Shown here: in pieces, positions 36,938 to 45,890 of the stretch | Layout of the letters: the number at the start of each line of letters is the position of its first letter | Numbering within the stretch: the first letter of the stretch is position 1 | DNA from: Paenibacillus brevis | Lineage (GTDB): Bacteria; Bacillota; Bacilli; Paenibacillales; Paenibacillaceae | DNA length: 64,000 nucleotides | Assembly (NCBI RefSeq): GCF_018919145.1 | Contig: NZ_JAHLQJ010000002.1 | Location: forward strand, 310,001-374,000 | Direction: 5' to 3' | Notes under the pieces: generated by a model | The model's input: the letters and a program-made list of their open reading frames with translations, nothing else | Told to the model about the DNA's origin: nothing | Database searches by the model: none | Made by a program: the position numbers and the translations under genes

Positions 36938-37936
36938 ATGATGAGCAAGGATATTGGTATTGACTTAGGCACAGCGAATGTGCTGATTCATGTCAAGGGA
37001 AAAGGGGTCGTCCTCGACGAACCGTCAGTAGTTGCGATCGACAGCGATGCCAAGCGAGTGCTTGCTGTCGGTGAAGAAGCCCGCAAGATGGTTGGACGCA
37101 CGCCAGGTAACATCATTGCGATTCGCCCATTAAGGGATGGCGTTATAGCTGACTTTGAAATTACGGAGACGATGCTCAGATATTTTATCGACCGGATTGG
37201 CGGTAGAAGCTGGTATAGTCATCCGCGTATTTTGATCTGCGCACCGACGAACATCACTTCTGTAGAGCAGAAAGCAATCCGTGAAGCGGCTGAGCATAGC
37301 GGGGCGAAGGAAGTTTATATGGAAGAAGAACCGAAAGCGGCTGCAATAGGCGCAGGTATGGACATTTATGAACCTAGCGGAAACATGGTTATCGACATCG
37401 GCGGAGGAACGACGGATGTGGCGGTGCTCTCGATGGGAGACATCGTCACGGCTTCGTCCATCAAAATCGCCGGGGACAAGTTCGATAGTGCCATTATTAG
37501 ATATATTAAATCGAAGTACAAGCTCTTGATCGGAGAGCGTACCGCAGAAGATATCAAGATCAATATCGGTACGGTACACCCTTCAGGACGGAGAGCAGAG
37601 ATGGATATTCGCGGACGGGACATGGTCTCTGGTCTTCCGTTGACGATCACGATCTCTTCAACCGAGGTTCAGGAAGCTTTATCTGATCCGGTATCCTCTA
37701 TCGTGGCAGCAGCTAAATCGGTACTGGAACGCACGCCGCCAGAGCTCTCTGCGGATATTATTGACCGCGGGGTTATCCTGACGGGCGGGGGCGCGCTCCT
37801 TAATGGACTGGACGAGCTGCTTGTTGAAGAACTGCGCGTTCCGGTGCTGATCGCTGAAGATCCGATGCACTGTGTAGTAAAGGGTACCGGCATCATGTTG
37901 GACAACCTCGACCGGATCATTAAGAAAAAATTCTGA
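36938..37936 (+). CDS. mbl: MreB-like cell-shape protein Mbl
   Basis: A 332-residue bacterial actin. The phosphate loops DIGIDLGTANVLIHV (about 5-19) and VIDIGGGTTDVAVLS (about 153-167) and the adenosine motif LTGGGALLNGLDELL (about 285-299) are intact. Mbl filaments steer lateral cell-wall synthesis under the membrane. The MMSKDIGIDLG start aligns residue for residue with Bacillus Mbl (MFARDIGIDLG), supporting ATG 36938; ATG 36941 is the alternative. GGGGGA lies 7 bases upstream. The order spoIIID-mbl-flhO-flhP is that of Bacillus. Confidence 0.95.
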   Translation: MMSKDIGIDLGTANVLIHVKGKGVVLDEPSVVAIDSDAKRVLAVGEEARKMVGRTPGNIIAIRPLRDGVIADFEITETMLRYFIDRIGGRSWYSHPRILICAPTNITSVEQKAIREAAEHSGAKEVYMEEEPKAAAIGAGMDIYEPSGNMVIDIGGGTTDVAVLSMGDIVTASSIKIAGDKFDSAIIRYIKSKYKLLIGERTAEDIKINIGTVHPSGRRAEMDIRGRDMVSGLPLTITISSTEVQEALSDPVSSIVAAAKSVLERTPPELSADIIDRGVILTGGGALLNGLDELLVEELRVPVLIAEDPMHCVVKGTGIMLDNLDRIIKKKF

Positions 37937-37989
37937 TTTACCGATATATAATAGAAGAAATTATCAAGAGAACGTTTGGAGGCTAGACT

Positions 37990-38883
37990 ATGCTAAGAGG
38001 GCTCTACACGGCGGCATCGGGCATGATTACCCAACAGCGCCGTCACGATACTGTGACGCAGAACATCGCCAATATCAATACTGCCGGTTATAAACAGGTG
38101 AATTCAGTGACGCATTCTTTTCCGGATGTCCTGATTTCGCTGATGGGTGATAAGGAAACGGGCGGTCAAAAGACGATTGGCAGATTGACGACAGGCGTAT
38201 TCGCTGAAGAGAGCATGTCCTCTTTTATGCAGGGAGATTTGAAGGAGACTAATAATTCTTCGGACTTCGGACTTGTGTCCAGTCTTGGCCTGATTGATCC
38301 GGCAACCGATCAGCCGATCCCGTTCGATGCATCCGGGAAATATGTGACGGAGGGCGGAGCGGTTATTTATCGGCCGGAAGTGTTTTTTACAGTGCAGGAT
38401 GCTAATGGAGAGACTCGCTATACCCGGGATGGCGGCTTTAGAGTGAGCGCAGCCGGCGATCTGCTCACCGATCAAGGACAACGGGTTCTTGATACAGACG
38501 GCAATCCGATTGTATTGCCGGCAGGCATAACGATTGATCAAGTGCAGAGCGACAGTCTCGGCAATCTATATTATGATGAAGATGGAGTTCAGACTGATTT
38601 GGCTACCATCGGTGTTGTTGTAGTCAACAATCCGCATCAACTGGTACGGGAAGGCAACGGCGTATTCCGGGTTGATAACGTACAGGCTGCTGATATTCGG
38701 GCACTGGAAGCGGATGATAACGCATCGGTTCGTCAAGGATATCTGGAATCCTCGAATGTGGATACCGCCCAGGCTATGGTTGATCTGATGGCGGCACAGC
38801 GGGCGTATGAGTCTAATCAGAAATTAATTCAGTACTATGACAAGAGTCTTGAAAAGGCCGTTAATGAAATCGGCCGTATCTAA
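37990..38883 (+). CDS. flhO: flagellar hook-basal body protein FlhO (FlgG-like)
   Basis: A 297-residue rod/hook family protein. The N-terminal rod signature MLRGLYTAASGMITQQRRHD with TQNIANINTAGYK (about 24-36) and the C-terminal SNVDTAQAMVDLMAAQRAYESNQKLIQ block are the parts that form coiled coils in the flagellar axial structure. It is a paralogue of the next gene. In Bacillus flhO and flhP encode rod proteins of the peritrichous flagellum and lie outside the main fla/che operon, as here. GTTTGGAGG precedes the ATG. Confidence 0.93.
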   Translation: MLRGLYTAASGMITQQRRHDTVTQNIANINTAGYKQVNSVTHSFPDVLISLMGDKETGGQKTIGRLTTGVFAEESMSSFMQGDLKETNNSSDFGLVSSLGLIDPATDQPIPFDASGKYVTEGGAVIYRPEVFFTVQDANGETRYTRDGGFRVSAAGDLLTDQGQRVLDTDGNPIVLPAGITIDQVQSDSLGNLYYDEDGVQTDLATIGVVVVNNPHQLVREGNGVFRVDNVQAADIRALEADDNASVRQGYLESSNVDTAQAMVDLMAAQRAYESNQKLIQYYDKSLEKAVNEIGRI

Positions 38884-38909
38884 TCTATTCCACCGGGAGG
38901 TGTGACAAT

Positions 38910-39743
38910 ATGAACAATTCGATGATTAGTGCTATGGTCTCGATGAGCGGCATTCAAAAACGCCTTGATTTGCTTGCCGAGAATATTGCAAATATGGACA
39001 CGGTCGGGTATAAGCGGAAGGAAGCCAGCTTCGAGGATACGCTGACACGGGTCAAGTCGCAGACCTCTACCATGCAGCTGCCCGGACGGGCTACACCGAA
39101 CGGATTTGAGTTGGGCTTCGGCTCCAGAGTAACCGGAATTTCCAATAACTTTACCCAAGGCTCCATTAAGGAGACAAATAAACCTACAGACTTTGCCATC
39201 GAGGGAAATGCGTTGTTCGCCGTGCTGGTTGCTACCGGGGGTGGAGCAAGTGAAAGGGCCTTTACCCGGGCTGGAGATTTTCATTTGCAGCCGGATCCTG
39301 TGGACGCAGAGAATACCTATCTCGTGAACAATCAGGGACATTTTGTGTTGAATGAAGAAGGAGACCCGATTACAGTTCCGGCCGGAGCAGAGCTGAAGAT
39401 TGACGGACAAGGCAACATTATTACCGTATCGGGTGATGAAATCACGGAGGCTGGGCGAATTCAACTGCTCACTCCGATCCGTCAAGAGGCGCTGACATCG
39501 GTGGATGGCAATCTGTTCACACTGGTTGCCGGTGCGGTGGAAGCGGATGTTCTTGTGGATACGGCTACACTTCCGACTAATCAGCAGGCTCAGGTTAGAC
39601 AAGGGGCACTCGAGGCTTCAAATGTAAATATGGTCGATGAAATGGCAGAGATGCTGCAGGTGCAGCGTGCCTATCAGCTTGCGGCTCGTGCTCTTACGTC
39701 CAGTGAGACAATGGCGGGACTGGCGAATAACTTGCGCGGATAG
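38910..39743 (+). CDS. flhP: flagellar hook-basal body protein FlhP (FlgG-like)
   Basis: A 277-residue paralogue of FlhO. The N-terminal motif reads AENIANMDTVGYKRKEASFED, and the C-terminal block is ASNVNMVDEMAEMLQVQRAYQLAARAL. It should be exported by the flagellar type III system, without signal peptide, and polymerise in the rod. GGGAGGTG lies about 8 bases before the ATG, and the gene follows flhO by 26 bases, so the two are co-transcribed. Confidence 0.93.
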   Translation: MNNSMISAMVSMSGIQKRLDLLAENIANMDTVGYKRKEASFEDTLTRVKSQTSTMQLPGRATPNGFELGFGSRVTGISNNFTQGSIKETNKPTDFAIEGNALFAVLVATGGGASERAFTRAGDFHLQPDPVDAENTYLVNNQGHFVLNEEGDPITVPAGAELKIDGQGNIITVSGDEITEAGRIQLLTPIRQEALTSVDGNLFTLVAGAVEADVLVDTATLPTNQQAQVRQGALEASNVNMVDEMAEMLQVQRAYQLAARALTSSETMAGLANNLRG

Positions 39744-39753
39744 GTGGGGAACC

Positions 39754-39972
39754 ATGAACGAACAGACCGAGGAGAATAATGAACCGGCTCCCAAGCGCAA
39801 ACGGTCGGGATGGTGGACGCTGCTCAAGGTGGTGTTGATTCTGCTGTTCCTGGTGTTGGCGCTGGTGGGTGGAACATATGCCGGATATGTAGTGCTGGGC
39901 AAGCAGGATCCAGGAGATATGCTTAAGTGGGAGACATGGCGGCATGTGTATGATCTGGTGTTTGCGCCTTAA
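39754..39972 (+). CDS. EpuA-family small membrane protein (annotated as RNA polymerase subunit beta family)
   Basis: A 72-residue protein: charged N-terminus with a KRKRSGWW basic patch, one membrane helix (about residues 24-46) and a short outer tail ending in DMLKWETWRHVYDLVF. This tail is the recognisable signature of the EpuA family (PF11772), which databases call DNA-directed RNA polymerase subunit beta despite no resemblance to the polymerase. In Bacillales a member commonly follows flhP. Function unknown. It starts 10 bases after flhP, with GGTGGGGA upstream, and ends at a terminator. Confidence 0.8.
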   Translation: MNEQTEENNEPAPKRKRSGWWTLLKVVLILLFLVLALVGGTYAGYVVLGKQDPGDMLKWETWRHVYDLVFAP

Positions 39973-40001
39973 CTGAAGGATAATGAGTATATGCAAGATC
40001 G

Positions 40002-40030
40002 AACTCCCGAGATTCGGGAGTTTTCTTTTT
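40002..40030 (+). terminator. intrinsic terminator after the flhO-flhP-epuA unit
   Basis: AACTCCCGA pairs with TCGGGAGTT around a 3-base loop, followed by TTCTTTTT. Confidence 0.92.
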
Positions 40031-40050
40031 ATAGGCTTAAATTGTATAAT
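40022..40050 (+). promoter_or_regulatory. promoter of fabZ
   Basis: TTTCTT (40022-40027), 17-base spacer, consensus TATAAT (40045-40050). The -35 lies in the T-run of the preceding terminator. The leader to fabZ is about 215 bases and contains a GCGGAA/TTCCGC hairpin near 40098-40112; no known riboswitch was recognised in it. Confidence 0.6.
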
Positions 40051-40272
40051 GATGGGGGACTGCACACCTGGAAAAAATCAAAGGGCCAAACCCGGCGGCG
40101 GAATTCTTCCGCACCTCCGGATCAGCCCCTTATCTTAACCTCCGCTTCTGCAGATGCGAAGGATAGTTTCAGTGTGACCGCAGAGCCTTCCTTTTATACG
40201 AAATTAAAGTGAAGATTACTGAATGTGAGTTGTAACAAGCGCTAGACCATATTGGAAAGGAGCAATAAATCA

Positions 40273-40695
40273 ATGCTGAATACCAAGCAGATTCAGGAAA
40301 TCATCCCGCACCGCTATCCCTTTCTTCTTGTTGACCGGATCGTGGAACTGGAGGAAGGAAAGCGGGCTGTTGGAATTAAAAATGTAACGGTTAACGAGCC
40401 GTTCTTTACAGGGCACTTCCCTGACTACCCGGTTATGCCCGGGGTGTTGATCACGGAAGCGTTGGCACAGGTTGGTGCCGTAGCGATTCTGCATTTGGAG
40501 GAAAACAAAGGGAAGATTGGCTTTTTAGCGGGCTTGGATGGGTTCCGTTTTCGTGGTCAAGTCGTCCCTGGCGATACTTTACGTCTCGAGGTGGAGATTA
40601 TTCGTCTGAAGGGCTCCATCGGCAAAGGCCGGGCAGTGGCTAAGGTCGATGATAAAATTGTCGCAGAGGGCGAAATTATGTTTGCGCTATCCTGA
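40273..40695 (+). CDS. fabZ: 3-hydroxyacyl-[acyl-carrier-protein] dehydratase FabZ
   Basis: A 140-residue hot-dog-fold enzyme that dehydrates 3-hydroxyacyl-ACP in type II fatty acid elongation. The catalytic pair is His48 in [11 protein letters not shown] and Glu62 in VLITEALAQ. The N-terminal [14 protein letters not shown] block is typical. ATG 40273 gives the family start [14 protein letters not shown] and lies 10 bases after AAAGGAG; ATG 40252 is upstream of that site. The order flhP-epuA-fabZ resembles Bacillus. Confidence 0.96.
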   Translation: MLNTKQIQEIIPHRYPFLLVDRIVELEEGKRAVGIKNVTVNEPFFTGHFPDYPVMPGVLITEALAQVGAVAILHLEENKGKIGFLAGLDGFRFRGQVVPGDTLRLEVEIIRLKGSIGKGRAVAKVDDKIVAEGEIMFALS

Positions 40696-40734
40696 GATGA
40701 GAAGTGACATTATTACAACTGCGGAGAGGATGTA

Positions 40735-42465
40735 TTGGGTATCATGACAGAGATGAAAGAGAACTATAAAGACAAGGTAGCAAGCTGGCTGAACGATTCG
40801 GCCATTGATGAGCAGACCAAGCAAGAGCTTCGCGAACTGGAGAGCAATCCGGCTGAACTGGAGGATCGCTTCTTCCGGGATCTGGAGTTCGGAACCGGTG
40901 GACTTCGCGGCGTCATTGGAGCAGGCAGCAACCGGATGAACCGCTATACCGTAGCCCGCGCTACTCAGGGCTTTGCCAAGTATATTTTAGAAGAGCATGC
41001 AGGGAAGGAAGGCAAGCCATCGGTTGTTATCGCTCATGATTGCCGCCATTTCTCACCTGAATTCTCGCTGGAGGCTGCACTTGTACTGGCTGCCAATGGG
41101 ATTGTAGCGAAGCTGTTCCCATCACTTCGTCCTACACCACAGTTGTCTTACTCGGTACGTAGTCTTAAGGCAACAGGCGGTATCGTTGTTACGGCGAGCC
41201 ATAATCCTCCGGAATATAACGGTTATAAGGTGTACAATGCTTCCGGCGGACAATTGGTGCCGCATGAAGCTGAGCGCGTTATCAATAATATACAGGAAAT
41301 CTCCTTGTCCGAAGTAAAGCGGATCGATCAGGCTGCGGCGGAAGCAGCCGGCTTGCTCGTATGGTTGGGTGAGGCTGAGGATGAAGCATTCGTAGAGACC
41401 GTTGCTGCAACCAGCGCAAACCGCGACCTGATGCTGTCTGGTGCGGCTAAGGATGTTGCTGTAGTGTTTACAGCGCTCCATGGTACGGGTAATTTGCCAG
41501 TACGGCAAGCCCTGGCGAAGAACGGTTTCACTCAGGTACATATCGTTAAGGAGCAAGAGCAGCCTGACGGTAATTTCTCAACAGTGAAGTCGCCGAATCC
41601 GGAAGAACGCGAAGCCTTTACGATGGCGATTGAGCTTGGCAAACAGGTTGGCGCCGACATTCTGATCGGAACGGACCCGGATGCGGACCGCATGGGCGCG
41701 GTTGTACGTAATCATGATGGCGAGTACGAGATTCTGACCGGGAACCAATCCGGCTCTCTGCTGGTGCACTACTATCTGAGCCAGCTCCAGGAGCAGGGCA
41801 AGCTTCCGAAGAACGGGGCTGTCGTCAAGACGATTGTAACGAGCGAGCTTGGTGCAGTGATTGCCCGTCACTACGGAGCAACGGTATTCAATACATTGAC
41901 CGGCTTCAAGTATATCGGGGAAAAAATGAACGAATTCGAAGCATCCGGAGATTATACTTATCTGTTCGGATATGAGGAAAGCTACGGATATCTGGCGGGC
42001 AATTATGCCCGCGATAAGGATGCTATCGTGGCGGCAATGCTGATTTGTGAAGCGGCTGCCTACTATAAACGTCAAGGCAAGACCTTGCTGGATGTGCTGG
42101 AGGAGCTGTACAGCCAGTTCGGCTATTACCGCGAATCGCTTGCATCCCGTACGTTGAAGGGCAAGGACGGCCTCGCCAAGATCGGCGCTCTGATGAACGA
42201 CTTCCGCAGCAATCCCCCGCAGCAGGTTGCAGGGGTCGGCGTGTCGGAATTACTCGACTATTCAAAGGGACTGGACGGATTGCCTAAGGAAAATGTACTC
42301 AAGTTCCTGCTCGAGGATGGCTCGTGGTTCTGCTTGCGTCCATCTGGTACGGAGCCGAAGATCAAGTTCTATTTTGCGGTTCGCGGCACCAGCAATGAAG
42401 ATGCATCCGCCCGGATGGTCGCATTGCAAAGTGAGGTGCTGACCCGCGTTGACGCTCAGGCGTAG
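40735..42465 (+). CDS. pgcA: phosphoglucomutase/phosphomannomutase PgcA-type
   Basis: A full-length (about 575 residues) alpha-D-phosphohexomutase that interconverts glucose 6-phosphate and glucose 1-phosphate, precursor of UDP-glucose for cell-envelope glycans. The phosphoserine is in TASHNPPEYNGYK (about residue 155), the Mg2+ loop is GTDPDADRMG (about 308-317), and the C-terminal phosphate site is RPSGTEPKIKFYF. It acts on the alpha anomer, unlike the beta-specific pgmB at 10870. Start is either TTG 40735, 5 bases after GGAGAGG, or ATG 40744 at a less favourable 14 bases. Confidence 0.94.
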   Translation: MGIMTEMKENYKDKVASWLNDSAIDEQTKQELRELESNPAELEDRFFRDLEFGTGGLRGVIGAGSNRMNRYTVARATQGFAKYILEEHAGKEGKPSVVIAHDCRHFSPEFSLEAALVLAANGIVAKLFPSLRPTPQLSYSVRSLKATGGIVVTASHNPPEYNGYKVYNASGGQLVPHEAERVINNIQEISLSEVKRIDQAAAEAAGLLVWLGEAEDEAFVETVAATSANRDLMLSGAAKDVAVVFTALHGTGNLPVRQALAKNGFTQVHIVKEQEQPDGNFSTVKSPNPEEREAFTMAIELGKQVGADILIGTDPDADRMGAVVRNHDGEYEILTGNQSGSLLVHYYLSQLQEQGKLPKNGAVVKTIVTSELGAVIARHYGATVFNTLTGFKYIGEKMNEFEASGDYTYLFGYEESYGYLAGNYARDKDAIVAAMLICEAAAYYKRQGKTLLDVLEELYSQFGYYRESLASRTLKGKDGLAKIGALMNDFRSNPPQQVAGVGVSELLDYSKGLDGLPKENVLKFLLEDGSWFCLRPSGTEPKIKFYFAVRGTSNEDASARMVALQSEVLTRVDAQA

Positions 42466-42760
42466 ATGTTGGTGATGCGATTAGGGCTGGACCGCAGAGA
42501 GATAGCTTAATGCTTGCGGACAGTCAGTAGGAACCGCCGGGGCAGGCTCTGGCAAGTCATGAAGCCTGCTCCTGCGCGGCCCTGCCGGATGGAACCGATA
42601 ACGGTAAAATGTGGCGGTATTTATAGATGCGAGGAAGTCAGCAGGAGCAGTTCACACAAATGAAGTAACGCGATATTTTCCCGTTATGACTGGGGTCATT
42701 TTAAATGGAAGCAAGACAATGTGTGACTGCAATTTTTTCTACTTATGAGGAGGTACCTTA
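42466..42760 (+). other. intergenic region with GC-rich inverted repeats, no known RNA recognised
   Basis: Nearly 300 bases without a supported gene. GCAGGCT and AGCCTGC form a 7-bp stem with a 14-base loop, and the flanking CCGGGGCAGG and CCTGCCGG segments could form an alternative longer stem. There is no clear terminator T-run. The end is AT-rich and closes with GAGGAGGT, the ribosome-binding site of the next gene. Confidence 0.45.
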
Positions 42761-44779
42761 GTGATTCGAAGTTTGCAGCGATGGAATGAAGCTTCCCGCA
42801 AGTGGTTGTGGGTACTGGTTATCATTGCAATAGTAGCTTCTGTACCGGTGATCGTACAGCGTGTACAGACGGAGTCTTCCGCTAATCAGGTGGAGGTTGT
42901 ATTTAATTATCGCGGGCTGCTGGACGTGTCTGCTTATCAAGAAAATCCGCAGGCCTATCTCGATGAACAGCTGGACCGGCTGAAGGAAGCCGGCGTTAAC
43001 ACGATGGCAATGTTCGAGAGTACGCTTGATGAGCTTTCCAAGGCGCGTCGGATTATGGTATTTAATGCTGCCGATGCTGCTAAATTGTCTCAGACTGTAG
43101 TTGCACCGGATAAAAATTACACTTACGTCGCATTCACGAACGAAGAGAACGCCCAGCAGTTGCGTCCGATGATTGAAGAGAGCTTCCGCAATCTGGATGT
43201 ATCGGTCGTGCCGTGGAATTATGGCGAATATTCGGGCTTAATGCTTGGGATGAGTATGGATGAATCTGTAATGAAGCCAATGGCGCTTGATCCATTCGCC
43301 TTTGCTATGCTGAGAGAAAAAGGCTTCAATATTCTCCCGCGTCTCTCGGATAATATTCCGTATAATCAGGAAGAAATGGATGAGGTGCTGGCCTTTTATG
43401 CCGAGAATGGCGTGAAACGGATTCTTTTTGATGGAGAGGCCGTCAAGGGCTATAAGAGCAACGGCTCCATGAACAGTCTGCAAGGCTTTGCCGATCTGTT
43501 AAATAAGCACGGGATTGGAATTGCGGCGATCGAAAACTTGAAGTCCCCGCAGAAAGGCTTGAATCAGCTTGCCTATCTATTGGATTATAATGTCGTGAGA
43601 CTGCATTCGCTACAGGATACGGAGGCATCGCAAGAACCTAAGGTGCTTGCGGACCGTTTCGTATTGGCAACGAAGGACCGGAATATCCGGATGATCTATC
43701 TGAATGCTTCACCAAATAAGGATGCCGCTAAAGCCTCCATTACAAGTCCAATCAATAATCTGATTGATTCGCTGACAGGCCCGGAAGGAGCTGTTCAACG
43801 GATTCAGGACAATGGTTTTGAATTCGGACAAGCCAAGGCATTTGTAATTCATGATGCTTCTTGGCAAAAAGCATTGAAGGCTATAGTCGTGCTTGGCGGC
43901 GTGGCTATGTGCGCACTGCTGGTATCTTACTTTATTCTGCCGCTTACCCTGATTGCATTCGTGTTGGGATTGGTCGGCTCCGCAGGACTTTATGTGCTGA
44001 ACTCCACCCTGATGGAGCAGGCGCTTGCATTGGGCGTGGCGATTAGCGCACCGACTGTGGCGACATTACTGGCAATTCGCAAGGTGAAGGACATTCGCCA
44101 TTCGCTTCCTGAGATTTCGGCTGGGCGCAGATTGACGCATACCTTGGTGCTGTATATCAAGACCTCGGTGATTTCGCTCGCAGCTGTGCCTTTTGTAATC
44201 GCTTTGCTTAACAATATCACGTATAGTCTGGTGCTCAATCAGTTCCGCGGCGTAAGCCTGCTGCACCTGGGGCCGATCCTGCTGATAGCCATTTATGTGT
44301 TCCTTTATCAAGGGACTTCCATCTGGCAGGAGCTCCGCAATTGGTTGAAAATGCCGATCACGCTCTTATGGGTTGTTGTAGCGGCAGTGCTCGGTGTTGT
44401 GGCTCTGTACTACTTGTCAAGAACCGGCAATGCCGGAACCTTGCTGCCAGGAGAAGCGGCATTCCGTTCGTTCCTGGAAAATACATTCGGCGTCCGTCCG
44501 CGGAATAAAGAATTTTTGCTGGCGCATCCGTTGTTCCTGGTTGGCATTTTTGCAGCTTTCCGTTACCGCTGGGCAATGTATGCCATGGTTATTGCGGTTA
44601 TGGGACAGCTGTCCATGGTTGATACGTTCGCACACATTCATACTCCTGCCGTACTCTCGCTGATCCGCGGCGTGCTCGGTCTAGGTCTTGGCCTTATTGT
44701 CGGGCTGATCGCGATTGTAGTATGGCATATTATCGAAAGGTGCTGGGATCGATGGTCTCCGAAACTGTTAAGACAATAG
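42761..44779 (+). CDS. DUF5693 family polytopic membrane protein
   Basis: A 672-residue protein with one N-terminal membrane helix (about residues 15-32), a large extracytoplasmic domain (about 35-370) and about eight membrane helices in the C-terminal half. It matches the DUF5693 family; no function is known. It overlaps csaB by 28 bases, so it is translationally coupled to the pyruvyltransferase and heads the SCWP/S-layer cluster. A role in export, modification or attachment of the polymer is a reasonable guess from position and topology only. Start GTG 42761 follows GAGGAGGT. Confidence 0.85.
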   Translation: MIRSLQRWNEASRKWLWVLVIIAIVASVPVIVQRVQTESSANQVEVVFNYRGLLDVSAYQENPQAYLDEQLDRLKEAGVNTMAMFESTLDELSKARRIMVFNAADAAKLSQTVVAPDKNYTYVAFTNEENAQQLRPMIEESFRNLDVSVVPWNYGEYSGLMLGMSMDESVMKPMALDPFAFAMLREKGFNILPRLSDNIPYNQEEMDEVLAFYAENGVKRILFDGEAVKGYKSNGSMNSLQGFADLLNKHGIGIAAIENLKSPQKGLNQLAYLLDYNVVRLHSLQDTEASQEPKVLADRFVLATKDRNIRMIYLNASPNKDAAKASITSPINNLIDSLTGPEGAVQRIQDNGFEFGQAKAFVIHDASWQKALKAIVVLGGVAMCALLVSYFILPLTLIAFVLGLVGSAGLYVLNSTLMEQALALGVAISAPTVATLLAIRKVKDIRHSLPEISAGRRLTHTLVLYIKTSVISLAAVPFVIALLNNITYSLVLNQFRGVSLLHLGPILLIAIYVFLYQGTSIWQELRNWLKMPITLLWVVVAAVLGVVALYYLSRTGNAGTLLPGEAAFRSFLENTFGVRPRNKEFLLAHPLFLVGIFAAFRYRWAMYAMVIAVMGQLSMVDTFAHIHTPAVLSLIRGVLGLGLGLIVGLIAIVVWHIIERCWDRWSPKLLRQ

Positions 44780-45882
44780 TTGTGTCGGGATACTACGGCT
44801 TCCGCAACAGCGGGGATGAAGCTGTGCTGCAGTCCATTCTGTCCGCCTTGGAAGAGGAAGGGCGAGCAGCCGGCATTCTGATCAAGCCGGTAGTTTTGTC
44901 TATCAACCCGGAATGGACGAGCCGTACGTACGGCGTCAAGGCAGTTCATCGGATGAAACTGGCCGAGGTAAGGAACGCTATCAAGAACAGCGACGGTTTG
45001 ATCAGCGGAGGGGGAAGTCTGCTGCAGGACGCAACCGGGCTCGGATCGATTCCGTACTATCTCGGAATCCTCAAGCTGGCTCAATGGATGGGCAAGCCGA
45101 CGTTCATTTATGCTCAAGGCATCGGGCCGGTAAACCGCAAGCTGTTCCGCCCGTTCATTGCCTCAGTGTTCCGCCGCTGTGAGTATATTTCGGTGCGCGA
45201 CTCGGAGTCGGCTGCTTTGCTTCACAGCATGGGGCTTCCCCGGGACGGAATTCAAGTTGTCCCGGATCCGGTCATGGGCCTCGCCCTTCCGGAGGGCGAG
45301 GCTGCCGGCACCGGCAGCAGCAGTGAGGAGCTGCCGGTGGTGGGCGTCTCGGTCCGCTTCTGGAATGCGGACCGAGAGGAGCTGGCGAAGCTGGCCGAAG
45401 GCCTCGCTTCGCTGTGCCGCCGCTGTGCGGTGCACATCCGTTTTCTGCCATTCCACGTTCCGGGCGATGACGAAGCGTCGCGCTTCGTTATCGAACGGAT
45501 GGGGAATGTGGCAGAATTCGGATGCACCGTGAGTACGGCGGCGGAGACGGAGCATCCGTACGAGATGCTCCGGGAAGTGAGCCGATGCCGCCTGCTGATC
45601 GGCATGAGGCTGCACAGCCTCATTTACGCGGCATCCCAGGAAGTGCCGCTGCTCGGCATCTCGTATGATCCGAAGATCGATCATTTTCTGAGCCGCCTCG
45701 CCAGCGTACCGGTTGGCAGCTCCGCAGAGCTCGACCCGCGGATTGTCGCCTCGCAGGCAGAGCGTCTGCTCAGCGAAGGTGATGCCTGGCGCAAGAACCA
45801 GGCCTCCCGTATTGATGAGCTGAAGCGGGAAGCACGCGAGCCGGCTAAGCGGATCGTCGTGTTTGTGCGGAGCAGAGAGTAG
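44752..45882 (+). CDS. csaB: polysaccharide pyruvyl transferase CsaB
   Basis: A 376-residue enzyme that transfers pyruvate from PEP to ManNAc of the secondary cell wall polymer, making the 4,6-ketal that SLH domains recognise. Family motifs are GYYGFRNSGDEAVL near the N-terminus, SGGGSLLQDATG (about 84-95), AQGIGPVN and the C-terminal IGMRLHSLIYA. ATG 44752 is chosen over 44722 because AAAGGTGCTGG lies just upstream and the protein begins close to the GYYGFRN motif. The 3' half is notably GC-rich. The three SLH-domain proteins with complete SLH regions in the window depend on this activity. Confidence 0.95.
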   Translation: MVSETVKTIVVSGYYGFRNSGDEAVLQSILSALEEEGRAAGILIKPVVLSINPEWTSRTYGVKAVHRMKLAEVRNAIKNSDGLISGGGSLLQDATGLGSIPYYLGILKLAQWMGKPTFIYAQGIGPVNRKLFRPFIASVFRRCEYISVRDSESAALLHSMGLPRDGIQVVPDPVMGLALPEGEAAGTGSSSEELPVVGVSVRFWNADREELAKLAEGLASLCRRCAVHIRFLPFHVPGDDEASRFVIERMGNVAEFGCTVSTAAETEHPYEMLREVSRCRLLIGMRLHSLIYAASQEVPLLGISYDPKIDHFLSRLASVPVGSSAELDPRIVASQAERLLSEGDAWRKNQASRIDELKREAREPAKRIVVFVRSRE

Positions 45883-45890
45883 GAGGCAGG

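Noticed and set aside
39991..40212. 73-codon frame between epuA and fabZ
   Set aside because: It overlaps the terminator and fabZ promoter, has a poor ribosome-binding site and no recognisable product.
42466..42760. Possible known riboswitch (c-di-AMP, cobalamin, FMN, M-box) upstream of the DUF5693 gene
   Set aside because: None of the conserved blocks of these classes was found; only unassigned inverted repeats remain.
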